Origin: a virus | IMG/VR virus record: IMGVR_UViG_3300030389_002517 | Span: 1 to 24,535 of that record | Length of the DNA stretch: 24,535 bases | Reading direction: 5' to 3' (one strand) | In this document: piece after piece, positions 17,950 through 24,535 of the stretch | How positions within the stretch are numbered: the stretch's first letter is position 1 | Layout: each line of letters opens with the position of its first letter | Made by a program: the position numbers and the translations under genes | Notes under the pieces: generated by a model | What the model was told of the DNA's origin: nothing | Databases searched by the model: none | Seen by the model: only the letters and a program-made list of their open reading frames with translations

Positions 17950-20900
17950 CTATCCTGTTACAAAATATATGGTGTTGCTGTCTGGGCTACTGGGCATACT
18001 CGCAACTACGCTGAGATGATAGTTATCTACTGTATCTGCATTGGTAGCAGAACCACCACCGCCACCAGTTGCATCGGCTGCATTCTCCCACTTGGAAGTG
18101 TTACTATTATATTTTAATACTTGCCCATTACTTAGACTACTTAGGCTTACATCTGTCAGTGAACTGACAGAACCGCCACCACCAGCATCAGTCGCTGGTG
18201 ACCATGCCGACCCATTCCATTTGAGGACCTCGCCAGTATTCGGGCTGGTAGTTGCGACATTAGCTAAATCAGATAGGTTGCTTAGAGTGGACAGTAACGT
18301 ACCGTTCCCTGGTGGGATGTCCATTGTAAAATTACCACTGCTTGGGAAAGTGGAATGGGCTGGTGCGCGAAGTGCTTGGTAATGTTGATTTGTCGTTTCA
18401 CAGTACAATCGAACTTCAGAACGTGTGCCTGTATTTTTGATACTAACAATACCGCCAGCTATCTCAATACCACCAGTAATGTCGGTCAAATTTGCATTGG
18501 CAGTAAAACTACTGTCGTTATTAAAAATACTTAATGGTATCTCGTTTGCCGCCTTACGTCTGTCTGCTCCATTATCTAAAACAATAAACTCATCTGTGCC
18601 GACCATTGCTTGCGTCATGTCGGTAAGTTCAGATAAATCTACATCTAATGTTACAGAACCACTATCACCACCACCGCTCAACCCAGTGCCGGCAGTAACT
18701 CCTGTTATATCTCCAGTGGGTATGGTTGGCGTGTTTGTAAAGTTATTATAATCGAGATAATAGCTAGCAGCTTGACTGTTTAATTGTGTCGCGTTTGATG
18801 CCGTACCAGTTAAAGCACCTACAAACGTGGTAGCAGTTACAGTACCGTCAGTTTCAAGTGTCACTGCATCAGTTGTTCCACTCGACCTAATTTTCAATTC
18901 ACCGAAATTTATTAAAGTTTGTGTATTAGGTAAATATTGTAAACCAGCTTTGTTATAAACAGTTTCAGCAACTCCACTACTAGTATTAAGACCTTGTGTG
19001 AAAAGTAGATAATGTGTCAACGCAGAGGTGCTTAATGCTTCAACCTTTACTTGGTCTGCGGAACTAGCAGTTGACGCATTACCAGTGAGAGCGCCTACAA
19101 AGGTTGTGGCTGTAAGTGTGCCGTTTGATTTTGTAAATACAAATCTGTCTGTACCGTTGTCCGTAATTTTCACACTATCGGCTGGACTTTCCAATTCAAT
19201 TTCTAGATCAGAATTTGTATCGTCATAAAAAATCTTAACTGCGTCTGTTGTATTGTTTTGTGAATAATATCTAATAAAGTTACCGCTTTGGTTAAAGTCT
19301 AATACAGAGGTTCGTAGCGTACTAAATACCGTCATGTTTGCACTTGGATGGTGGTATGGAAACCCATCTGTTTCCAGTGTTTCTATTGTTGCAGTGGCGT
19401 TGTTAGCGTCAACCATCGTCAAATAACGTATATCACTGCTACCAACTATTTTTGTTGTTTTGATGGTGTCTGCACTAGCCACGTTACCAGAGCTTGTTAT
19501 ATATCCAGCACCATTAGTCAGTTGGTTATTGTTGGTTGGTATCGTTGGTGTATTAGATAAATCATTATAGCTACCGCTAGTAGCCACAGTAGCAAACCCA
19601 GCTTCGGCTGGTGTCTGGTTGATAAACTTGCCAGTAGACCCATCGTAGGCTATGATATCGTTATCGGCTACGCTGGATATTGTTGTGTCGGTTAACGCCA
19701 CCAGCGTAGTCGTCAGCGTTGGAACATTAGTAAAGTTATTATAGTCGAGGTAGTAAGAACCGTCTTGGTCATCTAATTTATCCACATTTAAATTTGCTAC
19801 TTTGGTGGTTGAAGTAACAACTAGTGGAGCAACACCAGTATTTTGCGTTATTGTTATTGGATCGGTAACTGAAATATCATTTGCATTTATATCAGCAAAG
19901 AAACCGTTTTTCGCTCTAACATCAAGAAATCTATTAGAGCTAGTTCCTAATGACAAACCTTCGTTGCTTGATGGGTGTAAAGATGTTGCATTAAATGTTA
20001 ATTTGTTTGAACCACCAACAAAAAATCTAATTATGTTATCGGAAGAACCTGATATTTTAGTGTTTCCATCACCATCTATAAGTAAATCGTTTCCATTTAA
20101 ATCGAGGTCACCTGACAATGATAACGTAATAAAACCACTATCATTTGTAAGGTCACTGGTTGCACTTGGAATTGTCGGAGTTCCAGACAGGTCACTATAA
20201 GCGCCAGAAGTAGCTACGGTTGCCAAACCAAGATTTGTAACAGCGTTAGCTTTTTGTGTTGCTGTAAGCCCTTGGTTATTGACGTCAATCCGTAAACGAT
20301 TGCCTAAAGCATTAGTCACAGTCGTATTAAAGTTTGGATCATCATTTATAGCGGCTGCAATTTCGTTTAAGGTATCTAATGTACTGGGTGCGCTATCGAC
20401 AAGTTGTGCTAGTTCTTGCTGTACAAATGCAGTAGTAGCTATTTGTGTTGTAGATGTATCAGCACTCGCGGTTGGTGCTGTTGGCGTTCCTGTAAGGGCT
20501 GGTGATGCTAGTGGTGCTTTAGCATCTAAAGATGTCTGTAAGTTGTCTACGTTAGCAATAGTATGATTATGGCTATCATCAGCAATAACGATTGCATTAT
20601 ATGTACCAGATACATCACCGCCAAAGCTGGTGGATGTTGTAAGTGCTGTGCTAGCTTGTTGATAATATGTGCCTTCTTGCCCATCTAATTTATCGGCATC
20701 CAATCCAGAGCCAGTACCATCATTAGTTGTATCAAAAAATCCTAGACCGCGAATATCACTGGCATTCTGGTCAGCAGTCGCACCTGTCTCTATGCCATCA
20801 AGTTTAGTATGGTCAGCATCTGTAAAGACATTACTATCAGTAGCACTAGCAACCAACGCACGTATCTCGCTGTCTGTTTGGTCGGCTGTTGCATTATTTT

Positions 20901-21681
20901 CTATATTGTTTAATTTTGTGTGGTCAGCATCGGTGAATACATTTGAATCTGTCGCGCTCTCTACCAGCGTTCTTATCTCACTTGCATCTTGGTCAGCGGT
21001 TGCTCCTGTTTCAATGCCAGTAAGTTTTGTTTTTTCAGCATCTGTAAAAGCATTGGTGTTAGCATTGTTTTCATAGGCTGTTTTAATTTCTGCATCGTTT
21101 TGGTCAGCGGTCGCACCAGCCTCTATACCATCTAGTTTAGTTTTGTCTGTTTCAGACATTAGACCTGGCGTTGATGTTGTTGCATTATCTGTAAGAGATG
21201 CCACTGCTATCGGGTTACCATTTGCATCAAACTGCAATACCTTACTAGCTCTATCAGCTTTTTTAGGTAGCTCCATATCTACGTCATCAGGGTCATGCTC
21301 TGGTGGATGTATTGCCCTCGATGCCTTTTCGTCTACTTGCTGAGAGATGATACGTTGTGTGTCAAAGTCATTTTCTAATGAGGCAGCTGTGAGCGCTCCA
21401 GCTACAGAGTAAACGCTAGAACGTGCTATCGGTATTGCAGATACCAATGTTACTTTTTGAGAAGACGTAGGGCCTTGACCTGATGCAAAAGTTACAGACC
21501 CAGCACCAGTGGCTAGTAGAGTTACCGTGTAATGTTGTGTTTCTGTTTTTTTAACATTGTCGATGTAAACAGATATTTCTGACGTTGCGTTAATTTGAAA
21601 CGCAAAAGAGTAGGGGCCTAGTCCAGAAGACCCATCGTATTGTACTCGCCTGTTTGCCGCTACTATTTCTCTTGTTGTCAT
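17950..21681 (-). CDS. Long tail fibre with T7 gp17-like N-terminal domain
   Basis: The protein has 1243 residues. Residues about 1-125 resemble the T7 gp17 N-terminal domain that attaches the fibre to the tail: QYDGSSGLGPYSFAFQIN, YIDNVKKTETQHYTVTL, then LENDFDTQRIISQQVDEKAS. Residues 181-315 are three and a half tandem 37-residue repeats around T-K-L-D-G-I-E-x-G-A-T-A-D-Q. The shaft then has repeated motifs (YSDLSGTPTIPS, YNDLSNTPTIPT, LDYNNFTNTPTIPT, DADKLDGQEGTYY and LNVDKLDDQDGSYY), all typical of trimeric phage fibres. The C-terminus has Gly-rich linkers and ends VVASMPSSPDSNTIYFVTG. Repeats of this kind let fibres change length or swap tips. A perfect hairpin with the ribosome site in its loop abuts the ATG. 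Confidence 0.88.
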   Translation of the reverse strand: MTTREIVAANRRVQYDGSSGLGPYSFAFQINATSEISVYIDNVKKTETQHYTVTLLATGAGSVTFASGQGPTSSQKVTLVSAIPIARSSVYSVAGALTAASLENDFDTQRIISQQVDEKASRAIHPPEHDPDDVDMELPKKADRASKVLQFDANGNPIAVASLTDNATTSTPGLMSETDKTKLDGIEAGATADQNDAEIKTAYENNANTNAFTDAEKTKLTGIETGATADQDASEIRTLVESATDSNVFTDADHTKLNNIENNATADQTDSEIRALVASATDSNVFTDADHTKLDGIETGATADQNASDIRGLGFFDTTNDGTGSGLDADKLDGQEGTYYQQASTALTTSTSFGGDVSGTYNAIVIADDSHNHTIANVDNLQTSLDAKAPLASPALTGTPTAPTASADTSTTQIATTAFVQQELAQLVDSAPSTLDTLNEIAAAINDDPNFNTTVTNALGNRLRIDVNNQGLTATQKANAVTNLGLATVATSGAYSDLSGTPTIPSATSDLTNDSGFITLSLSGDLDLNGNDLLIDGDGNTKISGSSDNIIRFFVGGSNKLTFNATSLHPSSNEGLSLGTSSNRFLDVRAKNGFFADINANDISVTDPITITQNTGVAPLVVTSTTKVANLNVDKLDDQDGSYYLDYNNFTNVPTLTTTLVALTDTTISSVADNDIIAYDGSTGKFINQTPAEAGFATVATSGSYNDLSNTPTIPTNNNQLTNGAGYITSSGNVASADTIKTTKIVGSSDIRYLTMVDANNATATIETLETDGFPYHHPSANMTVFSTLRTSVLDFNQSGNFIRYYSQNNTTDAVKIFYDDTNSDLEIELESPADSVKITDNGTDRFVFTKSNGTLTATTFVGALTGNASTASSADQVKVEALSTSALTHYLLFTQGLNTSSGVAETVYNKAGLQYLPNTQTLINFGELKIRSSGTTDAVTLETDGTVTATTFVGALTGTASNATQLNSQAASYYLDYNNFTNTPTIPTGDITGVTAGTGLSGGGDSGSVTLDVDLSELTDMTQAMVGTDEFIVLDNGADRRKAANEIPLSIFNNDSSFTANANLTDITGGIEIAGGIVSIKNTGTRSEVRLYCETTNQHYQALRAPAHSTFPSSGNFTMDIPPGNGTLLSTLSNLSDLANVATTSPNTGEVLKWNGSAWSPATDAGGGGSVSSLTDVSLSSLSNGQVLKYNSNTSKWENAADATGGGGGSATNADTVDNYHLSVVASMPSSPDSNTIYFVTG
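20737..21141 (-). repeat. Tandem 111-bp (37-residue) repeats in the tail fibre
   Basis: Three full units (residues 181-217, 218-254, 255-291) and a partial one (292 to about 315) share T-K-L-x-x-I-E-x-x-A-T-A-D-Q, a variable middle, and N-x-F-T-D-A-(D/E)-(H/K). Units 2 and 3 are closest to each other (S-A-T-D-S-N-V-F-T-D-A-D-H is common to both), pointing to recent duplication. The period is exactly 37 codons, so copy number can change without loss of frame. Confidence 0.85.
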
Positions 21682-21700
21682 TCTAAAACCCTCTTTTAGA
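21682..21700 (-). promoter_or_regulatory. Hairpin with Shine-Dalgarno in the loop, abutting the tail-fibre start
   Basis: On the minus strand, TCTAAAA and TTTTAGA form a perfect 7-bp stem around the 5-nt loop GAGGG, and the ATG follows the stem directly. GAGGG is the only ribosome binding site for the 1243-residue fibre, spaced 7 nt from the start. The weak A/U stem would present it in a loop and could set fibre output. A terminator is unlikely because the run after the loop is only UUUU and a gene starts at once. Confidence 0.55.
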
Positions 21701-21715
21701 TTTTATAAATTAAAA

Positions 21716-24535
21716 TCATTCTTCTCCAAACAAATAACTTAACCTTGGGATTTCTTTTATTAATGCTTCTTTGGCATAAATTCTTCGTCTTGATACCACA
21801 TCCGATAACATAGCGTATTTATTATCATCAATAATCTCGTCTTTATACTCATCACTTTCCATTACTGCATCTAATTTAAATGCTAATGTATTTGTTTCAT
21901 CATATCCAATGTCACCAGGCAATCTGTATTTATATTTACCGCCATATCCTCTATAGACATCGATATCATTTATAAACCTTATGTACTGGTCTTGCTCTAC
22001 ATCGCTTAAATATATCTCATTGATTTTATTTTTATGTGGGGAAAATGCACCAGCGCCAACATCTGCTAGTCTAATAAGTTCTTTATCGAGAGAGTTGAAC
22101 TGCCCATTTTGTATGCGAATAGGGTTATAATATTCGTCTGTGCGACCTTCACCTTGTGTAACTTCTTCTCCCCAGAAATTCAATCTGGTTAACAGTTCCC
22201 CAGAAAAAGCTGGATTGCCAGCCTTGGCACGTTGGAGAGCCGTATAAAATCCACGCATCCAGTCACCGCTACCGACATATTCCTCTGGTAATCCTGTATT
22301 ACTAGCTAGCGGATTTGCTACACGTTCCATTACACGTTTATAACTATCGGTCGGAATAGGTATCATTGGGAAATCTTCGTGATATTTTTCTGCTAACATT
22401 TGCACACCGCCAAACGTCATACGGTCGGCAGAGCCAGCGACATTGGTTGCAAGGCTACCTACTTGGTTGCCCATCCAGTATTGCATCCTGTCTGCCCATC
22501 TCTCTGGGTCACCAGAACGATTAGACGCTGCATCAAATAATTCTGATACACCTTGTAGGAATGGCATATTACCAGCATATTCTGCTACAGATAACGTCAT
22601 TGCTGTGAGCATAGACTGTGCATACTCTAATGCTTTTGGATCATCACCAGCCATCCGCATATACATGGTGTAGTCGGCAGCCATCATCATCAAACCTGAT
22701 AATGGGTCAAATCTGCTAAATGTATAGTTTCGATACCCACCGTCTTCCTGTTTAATACCAAATGAATATAAAGGTACGTTTGCTCCACTAGCGATGTTAC
22801 GTTGGATTTTTTTGTTTGGAGATATACTGCCCCTTATAACAATATCATCGCCTAGCATACCATTTGTGAGCATAAGTGTAGCGCCAACAATAGCATTACC
22901 AGTCAACAGTTTGCCCATTGCCTCATCGAACTCTCTACCAGTTCCTGTTTTAATAGCTTTGTAGACAGGATAAACATTAAGTGTTCTATCAAAAACGGCA
23001 TTGATAATATTGGTTGGCGTATTGTAAAAAGGTACAATAATTTTCATTAAAGGATGTTGCGTCAGATTAGCTGGCATTGCACCAAATATACCCTCTGGTC
23101 TATTTTGAAACGTCATTTTCAATGCGTCTTTATCCATAAGGTCTAATACATCTTGTGGTGGTTTGCTGATAACATCCTGATATTTTTTCGATGATAGCTC
23201 TTTTGCTTTTTCGGGTGATAACCCAGCTTGTCGGGCATTGCGATAAGATACCTGACTGCGTAAATGTGCCTCTCTGTACAGCACTCTACGTTTTGTAATT
23301 GCTTTAAAGTAGGCATCTTCTGTAGCTAACATACGTCCAGGGATGCGATTTAGTACGCCAAGTATATCTATTGTAGAATTAAAAATATCGCCTTGTGCTA
23401 AATTACCAGCTATCTCGCTGATATCATCTGTACCACCAATAGCAGTACGTGCTTTTAAATCAATCTTACCAAGGTCTTCGTTACGTCCTCTGATAGCGGT
23501 ACGTGCCATCAGAATGAGCGCATCCTTTTGCGCCATCATCATACCATATGCTTCAGCAGCCGCCTCTGATGCATACGCTCTATCATCAAGGGTATGGACG
23601 ATTTTTTTCTTACCAGTTTTAGTTGTAATGGTGTTAGCGCCAGTAAAACCTCCCAGACCTAAATCTCCAGCGGTTCTGATGCTTCCTACTAAACCAGCCA
23701 TACCGCGCTCTGCTAGCGTCTGTATTTGAAAAGCTAAGTTACCACCAATATTAATCATATGAGTGACTGGTGAGCTTAATAGCGCGTTTATGTACATCTC
23801 CATAGCCGCACTTAATGTTTTGCTTTCTGGTAGGTTTTCTGCAAACTTAGCTCGTTGTGCTTTTTTGGTTAGGCTGGTAAGAGAGAATAAATTGTAATTT
23901 ATTGTGCCTTCATCCATCTCCTGTATCACACCGCTAACGTCATCTATTAACTGGTCTAGATTGAAATCTCGCAACTTTGCCATATTAGATACTACTGATA
24001 AACCACGACCATACTCACTCGCACTTGCAGACACAGAGGCAGCTAGTTTCGTTGTGGCATTGGCTAATAACATAACCTTACGATATGCTTCTTTTTTCTG
24101 TGGACCTTCTAGAGTAAGTGCTTTTTTTGCACCAGCTTGTAACTCTTGTGTACCATTTAACTTATTTTTGTCAATCATTTTTAACAAGTCCATAACCACT
24201 TTAGCTGTAAGATTATTTGAATCGTTATCTTTCTTTTCTTGAATCTTAGCTGCTTCAACCATAGCATCAATATCAACTTCTTTTTCTTTAAGTTTTATTT
24301 CTCTATCTTTAAATTGAGCATCAACCATCTCTCTTTGTTTCTTTAATTCAAGTTCAGATTTTTGTAACTCAATGTTTTGTTGTTCAATACTAGCTAGTCC
24401 CCCTTGAGCTGCTAGTTGGTTAGCTTGTAATATTTGTTGAGCTGATTGTGACATAATCATTCCTAAACTGGCTCCTTGATCTAACTGACCTTCTTGAGCT
24501 TTCATTAGTCCACCCATCTGTTCTTGGAATCGTAG
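21716..24535 (-). CDS. Large internal virion / ejection-type protein, 5' end outside window
   Basis: The frame is open to the right edge (LRFQEQ precedes the first visible Met), so at least 939 residues are seen and the N-terminus is missing. Visible parts are a Gln-rich helical start with coiled coil (ELKKQREMVDAQFKDREIKL), a hydrophobic helical region (INALLSSPVTHMINIGGNLA, then FQIQTLAERGMAGLVGS), and KPPQDVLDLMDKDALKM. Next comes LTQHPLMKIIVPFYNTPTNI, a P-F-x-x-T-P-x-N-I-(I/L) motif I know from giant internal proteins of marine podoviruses. Then follow GAMPAN and a long helical C-terminus. Position directly before the tail fibre matches T7 gp16, the ejection protein that crosses the envelope. 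No lytic transglycosylase motif appears in the visible part. A strong fit by size and place, moderate by sequence. Confidence 0.75.
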   Translation of the reverse strand, partial: LRFQEQMGGLMKAQEGQLDQGASLGMIMSQSAQQILQANQLAAQGGLASIEQQNIELQKSELELKKQREMVDAQFKDREIKLKEKEVDIDAMVEAAKIQEKKDNDSNNLTAKVVMDLLKMIDKNKLNGTQELQAGAKKALTLEGPQKKEAYRKVMLLANATTKLAASVSASASEYGRGLSVVSNMAKLRDFNLDQLIDDVSGVIQEMDEGTINYNLFSLTSLTKKAQRAKFAENLPESKTLSAAMEMYINALLSSPVTHMINIGGNLAFQIQTLAERGMAGLVGSIRTAGDLGLGGFTGANTITTKTGKKKIVHTLDDRAYASEAAAEAYGMMMAQKDALILMARTAIRGRNEDLGKIDLKARTAIGGTDDISEIAGNLAQGDIFNSTIDILGVLNRIPGRMLATEDAYFKAITKRRVLYREAHLRSQVSYRNARQAGLSPEKAKELSSKKYQDVISKPPQDVLDLMDKDALKMTFQNRPEGIFGAMPANLTQHPLMKIIVPFYNTPTNIINAVFDRTLNVYPVYKAIKTGTGREFDEAMGKLLTGNAIVGATLMLTNGMLGDDIVIRGSISPNKKIQRNIASGANVPLYSFGIKQEDGGYRNYTFSRFDPLSGLMMMAADYTMYMRMAGDDPKALEYAQSMLTAMTLSVAEYAGNMPFLQGVSELFDAASNRSGDPERWADRMQYWMGNQVGSLATNVAGSADRMTFGGVQMLAEKYHEDFPMIPIPTDSYKRVMERVANPLASNTGLPEEYVGSGDWMRGFYTALQRAKAGNPAFSGELLTRLNFWGEEVTQGEGRTDEYYNPIRIQNGQFNSLDKELIRLADVGAGAFSPHKNKINEIYLSDVEQDQYIRFINDIDVYRGYGGKYKYRLPGDIGYDETNTLAFKLDAVMESDEYKDEIIDDNKYAMLSDVVSRRRIYAKEALIKEIPRLSYLFGEE

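Noticed and set aside
20737-21141. CRISPR-like periodicity
   Set aside because: The repeats are long, degenerate and in frame with the fibre; there are no short identical repeats with unique spacers.
18041-21343. Many plus-strand frames opposite the tail fibre
   Set aside because: They mirror the repetitive Thr/Ala/Asp-rich fibre; no ribosome sites and no recognisable proteins.
1-24535. Single-subunit phage RNA polymerase promoters of T7 type
   Set aside because: No repeated 20-bp class motif was found in the gaps, and no such polymerase gene is in the window.

Overview
The window looks like part of a tailed bacteriophage genome of podovirus (T7-like) architecture, moderately AT-rich by eye. 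The evidence is a head-tail connector (portal) gene, a two-subunit terminase, a T7 gp13-like protein, a very large internal-virion-type protein, a tail fibre with a T7 gp17-like N-terminus, and a holin/GH24-lysozyme lysis cassette. The small basic proteins and the set of unknown families resemble phages known mainly from marine samples. That comparison comes from memory of such families, not from a search. I see no DNA or RNA polymerase, tRNA, rRNA, CRISPR array or insertion sequence. Both window edges cut a gene: the portal on the left and the internal virion protein on the right.

Layout. (1) 1-7203, minus strand, read right to left: a ribbon-helix-helix regulator, a C5-cytosine DNA methyltransferase with a second long reading frame nested inside it, a DUF1064-type nuclease, a stand-alone DnaA domain IV protein, a winged-helix replication initiator, two small unknowns, terminase small and large subunits, a gp13/GNAT-like virion protein, a run of small basic proteins, and the portal. 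(2) 7204-7322: the single divergent regulatory region. (3) 7323-12908, plus strand: unknown proteins, a short serine recombinase, a winged-helix-like protein, a membrane protein, a YqaJ/lambda-type exonuclease, a RecT annealing protein and a LexA DNA-binding-domain protein. (4) 12905-24535, minus strand: lysozyme, a conserved 45-residue protein, a 3-TM holin, two membrane/coiled-coil proteins, three tail-fibre/adhesin genes with a small partner, and the internal virion protein.

If the genome is circular or circularly permuted, regions 4 and 1 would be one leftward arm (replication, packaging, morphogenesis, adsorption, lysis) and region 3 a rightward recombination arm. They would diverge at about 7.25 kb and meet tail to tail at 12,905-12,908, where the stop codons overlap and no terminator is visible. 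Genes are packed tightly, with many TAATG or ATGA junctions and small overlaps, so translational coupling is likely.

Three points stand out. First, a 297-codon frame (5930-6823) lies wholly inside the methyltransferase gene. It has its own Shine-Dalgarno and GTG start and carries motifs I recall from phage and prophage proteins, so both frames look constrained. Second, a lambda-O-like origin seems to sit inside the initiator gene: two abutting 26-bp repeats, whose period is not a multiple of three, next to a perfect DnaA box. Third, the neighbouring gene encodes only the DNA-binding domain of DnaA.
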